DNA from: Saccharospirillum sp. | Lineage (GTDB): Bacteria; Pseudomonadota; Gammaproteobacteria; Pseudomonadales; Natronospirillaceae | Direction: 5' to 3' | Assembly (NCBI GenBank): GCA_018402545.1 | Contig: JAGYIL010000001.1 | Location: forward strand, 930,001-994,000 | DNA length: 64,000 nt | In this document: positions 56,846 to 64,000 of the stretch, in pieces | Layout: each line of letters opens with the position of its first letter | Numbering within the stretch: the stretch's first letter is position 1 | The notes under the pieces: generated by a model | The model's input: the letters and a program-made list of their open reading frames with translations, nothing else | What the model was told of the DNA's origin: nothing | Databases searched by the model: none | Position numbers and translations under genes: made by a program

Positions 56846-57385
56846 GTGACTCACTCCTCAAGCCCGAGCAGCACCTCGCCGGTACCGGTTGCCCTGAGCC
56901 TCGGCAGCAACATCAACCGCTATCAGCACATCACCCACGCCCTTGATGCCCTGAACGATGCCTTCGGGGCGCTGGTGTGTTCCCCGGTCTACGAAAGTGA
57001 GTCGGTTGGTTTTGATGGCAGCAATTTCCTTAATTCAGTGGTGTTGATAACAACGACTCTGGGGCTGGATGACATTGGGCCGATCCTCAAGCAGATTGAG
57101 GACGACAATGGTCGCGATCGCAACGGCCCCAAGTTTGGCCCGCGAACTTTGGATATCGATGTGCTGACCTACGGCGATTTGGTCGGAGAGCATCACGGCA
57201 TCGAGCTGCCACGCCGGGAAACTTCACGCAATGCCTTCGTACTGAAACCCATGGCCGATATCCTGCCGGATACCCGGATGCCGGGGTCTGACCTGACCTA
57301 CGGGCAATTGTGGGCGAGCTACCCGAGAGAGAAGCAGAAACTCTGGGCTGTGCCGTTTGAGTGGCGGGGTCGGGTTTTGTCCTGA
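56846..57385 (+). CDS. folK: 2-amino-4-hydroxy-6-hydroxymethyldihydropteridine pyrophosphokinase
   Basis: FolK adds pyrophosphate to 6-hydroxymethyl-dihydropterin. The 179-residue protein has the L-S-L-G-S-N-I start and the P-R-T-L-D-I-D-V-L metal- and ATP-binding motif (about 100-108). The P-R sequence before N-A-F-V-L is also typical. A GTG at 56846 directly follows the folB stop. The short Ser/Pro-rich N-terminus is extra compared with E. coli FolK. Repeats follow the stop. Confidence 0.92.
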   Translation: MTHSSSPSSTSPVPVALSLGSNINRYQHITHALDALNDAFGALVCSPVYESESVGFDGSNFLNSVVLITTTLGLDDIGPILKQIEDDNGRDRNGPKFGPRTLDIDVLTYGDLVGEHHGIELPRRETSRNAFVLKPMADILPDTRMPGSDLTYGQLWASYPREKQKLWAVPFEWRGRVLS

Positions 57386-57414
57386 ATGAGAAGTGCCACG
57401 AGCCTGAAGAGCCC

Positions 57415-57590
57415 GTTGGTTGTGCTCCCCAAGGCCCTTCGACAGGCTCAGGGCGAACGGGGGTTGTTAACCACTCAGCTCACTCCCGTTCGTGGTGAGC
57501 TTGTCGAACCACCTTGGGGCGTGGATTCAACCTCCCGGGTTGGTTGTGCTCCCCAAGGCCCTTCGACAGGCTCAGGGGAACGGGGAGTAG
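57415..57590. repeat. Intergenic repeat cluster with TTCGACAGGCTCAGG cores
   Basis: A unit of about 45 bases (ending in AAGGCCCTTCGACAGGCTCA) occurs at 57415-57460 and 57539-57583, nearly identical. A related inverted copy (TGAGCTTGTCGAACCACCTT) lies at 57485-57519. The TTCGACAGGCTCAGG palindrome class is widespread in intergenic DNA of Proteobacteria. The cluster lies between convergent folK and tesA and may act as a terminator. Confidence 0.8.
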
Positions 57591-57632
57591 TCTTTCTATT
57601 TTTACCCCGGAACTCCTCTTGTAATCTTTACG

Positions 57633-58289
57633 TCAAGATGACGTCTGGCCCAGGGCTTCCTGCACCAGCGGCCATACATTATCCAGAATGATCGGTTGGG
57701 CTTCATCGGTAGGGTGTAAGCCGTCTTCCTGCATTAACTCGCGGTATTGGGCCACGCCTTCCAGCATAAAGGGCAGGTAAAGCACCTCGTGTTCGTCAGC
57801 CAGGGTGGCGTACTGTTCAAAAAAGGGCTCGGTGTAGCGAGAACCGAAGTTGGGGGGCAAGCGTATCCCTAACAGAATAACCCTGGCGCCGGATTGCTGG
57901 GCCATGTCGATCATCTCGCTCAGGTTACGGCTGATTTGCGGGATCTGGAAGCCACGCAGGCCATCGTTGGCGCCGAGCTCCAGAATCATGATATCCGGTT
58001 CATACTGGTCCAGCAGTGCAGGCAGGCGCTCCAGACCGCCGCGGGAGGTTTCACCGCTGATGCTGGCATTGATGACGCTGTAGTTTGCGTCGCCCTGATT
58101 GAGCTGTTGTTCCAGCAGGGTTACCCAGGTGGCCTCCGGTGGCATGCCATAACCCGCGCTGAGACTGTCACCCATGACCAGCAGGGTATTCGCCTGAACC
58201 GTAGCCAGCACACTGACCGCCGCTAGAGCCAGCAGTCGAGTCGCCTTATGGCGTAACCATTGAATACTCAGAAGAGACTCAAACAGCAT
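57633..58289 (-). CDS. tesA: Periplasmic GDSL esterase / acyl-CoA thioesterase I
   Basis: This 218-residue SGNH hydrolase is close to TesA, a periplasmic esterase with thioesterase, arylesterase and lysophospholipase activity. It has a signal peptide (cleavage near V-Q-A, residue 33), the G-D-S42-L-S-A-G-Y-G nucleophile, L-G-A-N-D-G, and the Asp189/His192 pair in D-G-L-H-P. The ATG at 58289 overlaps the ATG of the divergent ABC gene within CATG. A longer frame exists but adds residues ahead of the signal peptide. Divergence from ybbA is the same as in E. coli. Confidence 0.9.
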   Translation of the reverse strand: MLFESLLSIQWLRHKATRLLALAAVSVLATVQANTLLVMGDSLSAGYGMPPEATWVTLLEQQLNQGDANYSVINASISGETSRGGLERLPALLDQYEPDIMILELGANDGLRGFQIPQISRNLSEMIDMAQQSGARVILLGIRLPPNFGSRYTEPFFEQYATLADEHEVLYLPFMLEGVAQYRELMQEDGLHPTDEAQPIILDNVWPLVQEALGQTSS

Positions 58290-58980
58290 GAATGATACGT
58301 CCACGATAATGATTGAGACCCGAAAGCTTAAACAGGAAGTCACCAGTGGGGAAGGGGCGTTGGTCATCCTGAAGGGGATCGACATGGCGATTTACGCGGG
58401 CGAGAGCGTTGCCATTGTCGGCGTATCGGGTTCCGGCAAGTCTACCCTGCTCGGCATGCTGGCGGGTCTCGACCGGCCTAGCAGCGGCGAAGTTTTCCTC
58501 GCCGGCACCGAGATTACGGCGCTGGACGAAGAGCAGAGAGCCCTGTTGCGTGGCAAGCAAGTGGGTTTCGTATTCCAGAATTTTCAACTGTTGCCGAGTT
58601 TGACCGCACTCGAAAACGTCATGCTGCCGCTGGAAGTAAAGGGTGCGAAAGAACCTCAGGTTCGGGCCGCTCAGTGGCTGGAACGGGTCGGCCTGGCGGG
58701 CCGGGCTACGCATTACCCGTTGCAATTGAGTGGCGGTGAACAGCAACGGGTGGCGGTGGCGCGAGCCTTTGCCAGCGAAGCGCCTATTCTGTTTGCCGAC
58801 GAACCCACCGGCAACCTCGACAGCCGTACCGGTGAAAAAGTGGCTGATTTGCTGTTCTCCCTGAACCGCGAGAGCGGGACAACCCTGGTGCTGGTCACTC
58901 ACGACCCGAAACTGGCAGCCCGCTGTGACCGCCAGTTGGAGATGGAAGACGGCACCCTGCGCGAGGTGGCGCTGGCATGA
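58288..58980 (+). CDS. ybbA: ABC transporter ATP-binding protein, YbbA-like
   Basis: This 230-residue ATPase of the MacB/LolD group has Walker A G-V-S-G-S-G-K-S-T, signature L-S-G-G-E-Q-Q-R-V-A-V-A, Walker B V/I-L-F-A-D-E-P-T-G-N-L-D, and the H-switch T-H-D. It powers the large permease encoded next (ATGA overlap). The pair YbbA-YbbP is thought to act in envelope lipid or lipoprotein-type mechanotransmission, with substrate not settled. ATG 58288 is used; a second in-frame ATG at 58309 has no site. Confidence 0.9.
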   Translation: MNDTSTIMIETRKLKQEVTSGEGALVILKGIDMAIYAGESVAIVGVSGSGKSTLLGMLAGLDRPSSGEVFLAGTEITALDEEQRALLRGKQVGFVFQNFQLLPSLTALENVMLPLEVKGAKEPQVRAAQWLERVGLAGRATHYPLQLSGGEQQRVAVARAFASEAPILFADEPTGNLDSRTGEKVADLLFSLNRESGTTLVLVTHDPKLAARCDRQLEMEDGTLREVALA

Positions 58981-61517
58981 CCTTGTCTGTGAAATCCGAC
59001 GCACTTGAATCGGGTGCGAGCCAGGGCCGATCTGCGCGATCACTGGCGCTCAAGCTGTTATGGCGTGACTGGCGCAGTGGTGAGCTGAATATTTTGATCG
59101 CCGCGCTGATGGTGGCGGTTACCACGGTCACCAGCATTGGCCTGTTTTCCGACCGGATCCGCAATTCAATTCAGGACGAAGCGGGTTCGCTGTTGGCCGC
59201 TGACGCTCAGATTCGCAGCCGAAGTGCCATTCCCATTTCTGCAGAATTGCGGCAGCAAGCCGAGTCTGCGGGGCTAGCGACTGCAGATATCGTCACCTTT
59301 CAGGCCATGTCGTTTGGCAACAACGATGCGTTGCAACTGAGTGCCGTAAAGGCCGTATCGCCCGAGTATCCGCTGAAGGGCGAGTTAGTGATCGCTGACC
59401 AGCCCTTTGGTGAGGGTCGTTCTGTGCAGACAGGTCCGCCGCCCGGCGAGGCCTGGATTATTTCACGGCTGTTTCTGTCGCTGGGTGTCGACATTGGCGA
59501 CACCATTGGCGTCGGTGATGCCAATCTACGGGTTACTGCAGCGCTGATCACCGAACCGGATGAAGCCGGTTCCTTTTTCGATTTTAACCCCCGGGTGATG
59601 ATCAACACAGCCGATGTGGAGCAAACCGGGGCCGTGCAGCTGGGCAGTCGTGCCCGGTACCGCTTGTTGCTCGGCGGGGATGTAGAGTCCTTCAAGGCTC
59701 AGGTTGAGGACGGCTTGCGCCCGGATTACCGCTGGGCCGATGTTCGGGATGCCAACGAAGGGGTGACGTCGGCGTTGGACCGGGCCGAGAGCTTCCTGCT
59801 TCTGGCCGGCTCTCTTGGCGTGATGCTGGCCGGGGTAGCCCTGGCGCTGGCATCACGGCGCTACGCCAGTCGTCAGTTAAGCCATGTCGCCCTGCTTAAA
59901 ACCCTGGGGCTGACCCCCAATGCCATTGCCCGGTTGTATGCCGGTAATCTGTTGATTCTGGGTGTTATTACCGTGTTCGCTGGCCTGGTACTGGGCTGGG
60001 TATTGCACTGGGCTTTTCTGGAGCTGGCCTCGGGTCTGCTGCCGCGAGAGCTGGAACCGGCCGGCTGGCGACCGCTCTGGATTGGTTTGCTCACCGGCCT
60101 GGTCTGCCTGATGGCCTTTGCCTTCCCACCCGTTTGGGTATTGCGCCAGGTCCCTCCGGCCAAGGTGCTGCGTTCGGAACTCGAAGGCGGAACCCTGAGC
60201 CAGCGTGCGGTAGTGGCCATCGGTGCAGTGGCAGTGATTGGCCTGGTCTGGTTTTACAGTGGTGACGTGCTGTTGACCGCGGCCCTGCTGGGCGGCGGAC
60301 TTATTGCCCTGGCAGGTGTTTCGCTGATGGCTGCCGTGCTGATTCGTGTGGTGCGGCGCTATGGCAGTCGGTTGGGTACGACCTGGCGGCTGGGTTTGTC
60401 CAACCTGCAGCGCCATAGTCGGCAGAATGCGTTTCAGATTATGGTGTTTTCCATAGCGCTGATGTTGCTGTTCATTCTGACCTTGTTGCGCTCTTCACTG
60501 ATTGGTGAATGGCAGCAGCAGTTGCCGGAAGGCGCTCCGAACCATTTTGCGTTTAATATCTTTGAAGACGAAATCAGTGGCTTTCAGGGCATTCTGGATG
60601 CCAATAACGTGCAACGGGAGCCGCTGTACCCGATGATTCGGGGTCGGCTGACCGAGGTGAATGATGAAGCCCTGTCAGACCGGCTGGACCGGCTTCAGCC
60701 GAGCGGTGATGACTTTAGAAGGGAGCTGAACCTGACCTGGTCCGACACCTTGGCAGACGATAATGCCGTTGTGGATGGAGACTGGTGGGAGCCGGGCGAT
60801 GCCGAGCGTAATCTGATTTCGGTAGAGCAGGATTTCGCCGAGCAGTTGGAGATTGGTCTGGGCGATGAGCTGACCTTCACCATCGGTGGCCAGCGGGTGG
60901 ACGTGACGGTCAATAGCATTCGCACCGTGCAGTGGGATAGCCTGGCGCCGAACTTCTATGTGATCTTCAGCGGCCCCATTCTGGACGGGGCCGGTGCGGC
61001 CTACATTACCAGCTTCTATCTGGATGCCGATCAGAAGCCCTTGTTGGCCGAGCTGCTGCGCCAGCATCCGACCGTCAGCGTGATTGAGGTCGATGCCATC
61101 ATCAAGCAGATTCAGGACATTGTTGGCCAGGTAACGGTGGCAGTCGAGTTTATTCTGGGGCTGGTACTGGTGGCCGGTTTTATTGTGCTGCTCGCCAGTG
61201 TTCAGGCAACGCTTGATGTGCGCCTGGTGGAAAGCGCCATACTGCGCACCCTGGGTGCCCGGGCGGCACTGGTGCGGGGCGGGCTCTGGATCGAGTTTGC
61301 CTCGCTTGGCGCGCTGGCGGGCTTGCTGGGTGCGCTCGGTGCGGAACTTGCACTGGCCTACTTCCAGACGGAAATGCTGAACCTCAGCTGGACGCCGCAC
61401 CCGTTGCTCTGGGTAACAGGCCCGGTGCTCGGGGGCGTGGTCATCGGTGTGATCGGGGTTGTATCGACCCGGCGGGTGATCAAGGTGCCGCCCATGGTGG
61501 TGCTCAGAAGCGTATAA
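58977..61517 (+). CDS. ybbP: Large FtsX-type ABC permease, YbbP-like
   Basis: This 846-residue inner-membrane protein has the FtsX/MacB-type layout in two halves: an N-terminal helix, a periplasmic domain (about 60-255), a first FtsX bundle of helices (about 260-420), then a second periplasmic region (about 500-700) and a last helix group (about 715-840). Conserved segments such as S-H-V-A-L-L-K-T-L-G and E-S-A-I-L-R-T-L-G-A-R mark the coupling helices to the ATPase. It is co-translated with ybbA and followed by a strong hairpin. The substrate is unknown. Confidence 0.9.
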   Translation: MTLSVKSDALESGASQGRSARSLALKLLWRDWRSGELNILIAALMVAVTTVTSIGLFSDRIRNSIQDEAGSLLAADAQIRSRSAIPISAELRQQAESAGLATADIVTFQAMSFGNNDALQLSAVKAVSPEYPLKGELVIADQPFGEGRSVQTGPPPGEAWIISRLFLSLGVDIGDTIGVGDANLRVTAALITEPDEAGSFFDFNPRVMINTADVEQTGAVQLGSRARYRLLLGGDVESFKAQVEDGLRPDYRWADVRDANEGVTSALDRAESFLLLAGSLGVMLAGVALALASRRYASRQLSHVALLKTLGLTPNAIARLYAGNLLILGVITVFAGLVLGWVLHWAFLELASGLLPRELEPAGWRPLWIGLLTGLVCLMAFAFPPVWVLRQVPPAKVLRSELEGGTLSQRAVVAIGAVAVIGLVWFYSGDVLLTAALLGGGLIALAGVSLMAAVLIRVVRRYGSRLGTTWRLGLSNLQRHSRQNAFQIMVFSIALMLLFILTLLRSSLIGEWQQQLPEGAPNHFAFNIFEDEISGFQGILDANNVQREPLYPMIRGRLTEVNDEALSDRLDRLQPSGDDFRRELNLTWSDTLADDNAVVDGDWWEPGDAERNLISVEQDFAEQLEIGLGDELTFTIGGQRVDVTVNSIRTVQWDSLAPNFYVIFSGPILDGAGAAYITSFYLDADQKPLLAELLRQHPTVSVIEVDAIIKQIQDIVGQVTVAVEFILGLVLVAGFIVLLASVQATLDVRLVESAILRTLGARAALVRGGLWIEFASLGALAGLLGALGAELALAYFQTEMLNLSWTPHPLLWVTGPVLGGVVIGVIGVVSTRRVIKVPPMVVLRSV

Positions 61518-61528
61518 GTTTGGCTCTT

Positions 61529-61564
61529 GGGCGCAGCGGGCCATTGAAATGGCCCGCTGCGCCC
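61529..61564 (+). terminator. Very strong hairpin after ybbP
   Basis: A 17-bp perfect stem (GGGCGCAGCGGGCCATT and its complement) with a two-base apex follows the ybbP stop by 11 bases. The following sequence (TAATCAT) is not a T-tract, so it may be a stability hairpin or a weak terminator. Confidence 0.65.
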
Positions 61565-61767
61565 TAATCATACCCGCAAAGGCAATTGTCGAGTGGCCGG
61601 GCTTGTGTGCCGGTGTCGCAAATCGAACACTCCCTGAACTGTAATGCTTAACCATTAACTTGGTAGACTGTGGCGCCGCGACATGCTGTTACTGGCGGTC
61701 CGGGCTCAGGGCAGTGGCGCCTGTTATTTCATAACCCTGTATCCATCAACCTTCTCAAGGAGATTTC

Positions 61768-62391
61768 ATGAGCGTATTACTGGGTCGCAAGGCCCCTGAT
61801 TTCACCGCACCGGCGGTTAAAGGCAACGGCGAAATCGTTGACAACTTCAGCTTGAGCCAGTCGATCGAAGGACGCTATGCGCTGGTTTTCTTTTACCCGC
61901 TGGATTTCACCTTTGTATGTCCTTCAGAGCTGATCGCGCTGGACAAGCGTGTTGAGAAGCTGAAAGACATGGGTGTTGAAGTTATTTCCGTGTCTATCGA
62001 CTCGCATTTCACACACAACGCCTGGCGCAATACGCCGGTCAATGAAGGCGGTATTGGCCCTGTGCGTTACACCATGGTCGGCGATATGGACCACAGCATC
62101 ACCAAGGCCTATGGCGTTGAGTCTGAAGGCGGCGACAGCTATTACCCGCCGGGCGTAGCGTTCCGTGCCTCGTTCGTGATCGACAAGAAGGGCGTGGTTC
62201 GTGCCCAGCACATGAACGATGAGCCGATTGGCCGCAACATTGACGAGCTGGTTCGTGTGGTTGAAGCGCTGCAGTTCTTTGAAGAGAACGGTCACGTTTG
62301 CCCGGCCGGCTGGCAGAAAGGCGACGAAGGCATGGTTAACACGCCTGACGGCGTTGCTAACTACCTGGGTACTAACTCTGACAAGCTCTGA
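61768..62391 (+). CDS. Typical 2-Cys peroxiredoxin (AhpC/Prx family)
   Basis: This 207-residue thiol peroxidase has the peroxidatic Cys51 in F-T-F-V-C-P and the resolving Cys178 in H-V-C-P-A-G-W, with the Y-F/L-G-like tail after it. It reduces H2O2, organic peroxides and peroxynitrite in the cytoplasm and needs a thioredoxin-type reductant; trxA starts 1.4 kb downstream. AAGGAG stands 8 bases before ATG 61768. A good terminator follows. Confidence 0.93.
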   Translation: MSVLLGRKAPDFTAPAVKGNGEIVDNFSLSQSIEGRYALVFFYPLDFTFVCPSELIALDKRVEKLKDMGVEVISVSIDSHFTHNAWRNTPVNEGGIGPVRYTMVGDMDHSITKAYGVESEGGDSYYPPGVAFRASFVIDKKGVVRAQHMNDEPIGRNIDELVRVVEALQFFEENGHVCPAGWQKGDEGMVNTPDGVANYLGTNSDKL

Positions 62392-62410
62392 TCTTAAGAG
62401 TTACCTGGGA

Positions 62411-62436
62411 ACCCGGCTTATGCCGGGTTTTTTTTG
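62411..62436 (+). terminator. Intrinsic terminator after the peroxiredoxin gene
   Basis: ACCCGGC/GCCGGGT with loop TTAT is followed by nine T. It lies 20 bases after the stop. Confidence 0.9.
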
Positions 62437-62483
62437 GCTTGCTCCGTGGCTAATTGTTGAATTGGGCCAGGTGGCACTGGCCC

Positions 62484-62682
62484 GCGTCGGCTGCCGGGGA
62501 TGCTCCTGTGGGGTCGGCGTGGATCTATCCATGGCGGTCCGACGTCTCGGGCCTAGACCGCATGATATGAATCCCTTCCCTGGGATTCACCCTTCGGGCT
62601 CGCTGCGCTCATGCTAAAACGCTCCTGGCGTTTTAGTCCATGCTGCGGACTCCCCCACAGGGGCATCCCCGGCAACCGCCGC
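62484..62682. repeat. Large imperfect palindrome, element D
   Basis: Outer arms at 62484-62513 and 62653-62682 pair with a few mismatches. The inside closely follows element A: GAATCCC/GGGATTC with loop TTCCCT, then the CTAAAACGC/GCGTTTTAG hairpin with loop TCCTG. It lies between the peroxiredoxin terminator and the 3' end of a LysR gene. The remaining bases of the 350-base gap show nothing else. Confidence 0.85.
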
Positions 62683-62741
62683 TTGTCTTTTCGTCTAACT
62701 CCAATACTCGAATAGCTTAAACCTACCGGAGTAGTTAGCCC

Positions 62742-63626
62742 TTACAGTAAGCTATATAACCGCCCTATGTGATTTTGAAAATGGTCCAGAAACAGCTGGG
62801 TTTTCAGCGGAAGCTGTCGGCTGCGGTACACGACCGTCAGTTGCTGAGCGACCGGCTTTCCTTCCAGCGTTACTTCCATCAATGCGCCACGCCGAACGGC
62901 GGGTTCTGCCTGGTAACGGGCCAGGCGGGCGATGCCCAGGCCGCGTACGGCCGCTTGCAGTTGCATGTCCGGGCTGTTCAGCACCAGTCGGCCTGATATG
63001 GGTTGAACGGTGAGGGTTTGACCGGTTCGGAATGCCCACTGGGTTTCGCCGGTTTGCAGAATGCAGCGGCAGTCACCGAGTTCAGGCAGGGTGGCTGGCC
63101 GTTTGTCGGCGCAGTGCGGGGCGATGTAGAGGCCCTGGGGGATACTCATCAGTGAGCGTGCAATCCAGTCGCTGTCGGGTAGGGGGGCGTCGTGCAGGAT
63201 GAATTGAAGGTCGTGGTCGGGCGAGGGTGAAGGGTATTGGCCGCTGTATTGGGTGCAGCTGAGGCTGATGTCCGGGTAGCGTTGCAGGAATTCGCTGATC
63301 AGTTCGCCCATCTGGGTGGTGAACAGTTCCTGGGGCATCTGGATCGAGAGGGTGCCCTTGGGTTGGCGCTGGTAGGCCAGCACGGACGATTGAATCTCAG
63401 CCAGTTCATCGAGAAAGGGGGCGGCGTTGTTGTACAGGCTCTGGCCAGCCTCGGTCAGGTCCATGCGTCGGGTGGAGCGCTCCAGCAGGGTAACGCCCAG
63501 CTTTTCCTCAAACTGCCGCAGCTGGCGGCTGAGGGTCGATTTGGGCATGCCGCGCCGGGCTGCCGCAGCGGTGATGCTGCCGGCGTTGACGGTATCGACA
63601 AAGAGGGACAGGCCATCCAGTTCCAT
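62742..63626 (-). CDS. LysR-family transcriptional regulator
   Basis: This 294-residue LysR regulator of the large group related to AaeR/DsdC-type redox and aromatic sensors has its helix-turn-helix at about 14-40 (S-I-T-A-A-A-A-R-R-G then S-T-L-S-R-Q-L-R-Q-F-E), a linker, and an effector domain (about 90-290). The wing R-S-T-R-R-M-D-L-T-E-A-G is typical. It is divergent from trxA, and LysR genes next to thioredoxin or pirin genes are common. The inducer is unknown. Confidence 0.87.
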   Translation of the reverse strand: MELDGLSLFVDTVNAGSITAAAARRGMPKSTLSRQLRQFEEKLGVTLLERSTRRMDLTEAGQSLYNNAAPFLDELAEIQSSVLAYQRQPKGTLSIQMPQELFTTQMGELISEFLQRYPDISLSCTQYSGQYPSPSPDHDLQFILHDAPLPDSDWIARSLMSIPQGLYIAPHCADKRPATLPELGDCRCILQTGETQWAFRTGQTLTVQPISGRLVLNSPDMQLQAAVRGLGIARLARYQAEPAVRRGALMEVTLEGKPVAQQLTVVYRSRQLPLKTQLFLDHFQNHIGRLYSLL

Positions 63627-63683
63627 GGTCGGGTTTCTCTTTCCAGGGTGATTGTTCCAAATATGGCATAAAGATGCTCAAAA

Positions 63684-63697
63684 ATACTGTCTAGTAT
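63684..63697. promoter_or_regulatory. Candidate LysR operator between the LysR gene and trxA
   Basis: ATACT-N4-AGTAT is a symmetric site in the 131-base intergenic region, about 60 bases before each start. It fits a LysR-type box; its role is inferred only from position. Confidence 0.3.
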
Positions 63698-63757
63698 CGA
63701 AAATTAAAGCACTTATGATGGGGTCATCAAAGTCATTGCCCTGAAGAGGAAATCAGA

Positions 63758-64000
63758 ATGTCGAATGTGAAATTGCTGAATGCAGACGAATTTAATGCAA
63801 ATGTTGAAGGCGGTCAGGGTCTGACGCTGGTGGATTTCTACGCTGACTGGTGTGGCCCCTGTAAGATGATTGCGCCGGTGCTTGAAGACCTGGCCAGCGA
63901 ATACGAAGGCAAGGTGAACGTTGTGAAGCTGGATGCCGATGCCCACCCGGATGTGTTGTCCAAATACGGCGTTCGCGGCCTGCCCACCCTGATGATGTTT
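63758..64000 (+). CDS. trxA: Thioredoxin (3' end outside the window)
   Basis: The first 81 residues are present. The active site is W-C32-G-P-C35 in Y-A-D-W-C-G-P-C-K, and G-L-P-T-L (cis-Pro loop) lies near residue 75. It is a disulfide reductant for peroxiredoxin, ribonucleotide reductase and others. AGAGGA stands about 9 bases before ATG 63758. The window ends inside the gene. It is divergent from a LysR gene. Confidence 0.93.
   Translation, partial: MSNVKLLNADEFNANVEGGQGLTLVDFYADWCGPCKMIAPVLEDLASEYEGKVNVVKLDADAHPDVLSKYGVRGLPTLMMF

Overview
This is a chromosomal window from a GC-rich marine or halophilic gammaproteobacterium. The gene orders rpsU-yqeY-dnaG-rpoD and tsaD-folB-folK, the divergent pairs tesA/ybbA-ybbP and argP/argO, an ectoine hydrolase, TRAP transport and DctB/DctD all fit a Saccharospirillum/Reinekea-like member of the Oceanospirillales. 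The genus is an inference from gene content; no rRNA is present and no tRNA was recognised. No transposase, phage or CRISPR array was seen.

Layout. 1-2.7 kb: a Fur-regulated siderophore ferric reductase, then a QorB-like reductase divergent from an HxlR redox regulator. 2.7-9.7 kb: a tightly coupled four-gene operon (acetyl-CoA synthetase-like ligase, fused alpha/beta 2-oxoacid dehydrogenase E1, E2, acyl carrier protein), divergent from glgC. 9.9-17.5 kb: ectoine hydrolase doeA, LysR regulators, argP/argO, a PilZ protein, a membrane-anchored coiled-coil OmpA-like protein and a Bcr/CflA efflux pump. 17.5-30.7 kb: a leftward type VI secretion cargo island. It holds a DUF6484-like protein, a TIGR02270-like protein, a DUF2169 adaptor, a thiolase-fold-like protein, a DUF4150 PAAR-like tip and a 1359-residue VasX-like effector. 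These are followed by two paralogous membrane proteins (candidate immunity) with a decayed copy of the effector C-terminus between them, and a Sel1-repeat membrane protein. No T6SS structural genes are in the window.

31-40 kb: a catabolic cluster made of an FAD oxidoreductase, both subunits of aconitase X, a TAXI-TRAP transporter, a TauD/TfdA-type dioxygenase and a GlcG/HbpS-like protein, read away from a divergent LysR gene. Its substrate is not known. 40-45 kb: a periplasmic CpdB-type nucleotidase, then an AMP-dependent ligase coupled to a thiolase-like protein that has lost active-site residues. 45-50 kb: a nitroreductase and a DctB/DctD two-component pair. 50-64 kb: housekeeping genes (rpoD, dnaG, yqeY, rpsU, tsaD, folB, folK, tesA, ybbA, ybbP, a 2-Cys peroxiredoxin, a LysR gene and the start of trxA).

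Intergenic space carries at least five large imperfect palindromes of 100-200 bp, at about 45.0, 45.3, 49.8, 55.2 and 62.5 kb. Inside them are small hairpins whose stems differ in sequence but stay paired around a similar TCC/GGA apex. The items most worth following up are the effector-tail/immunity duplication in the T6SS island, the aconitase X cluster, the ligase-E1-E2-ACP operon and this hairpin family.
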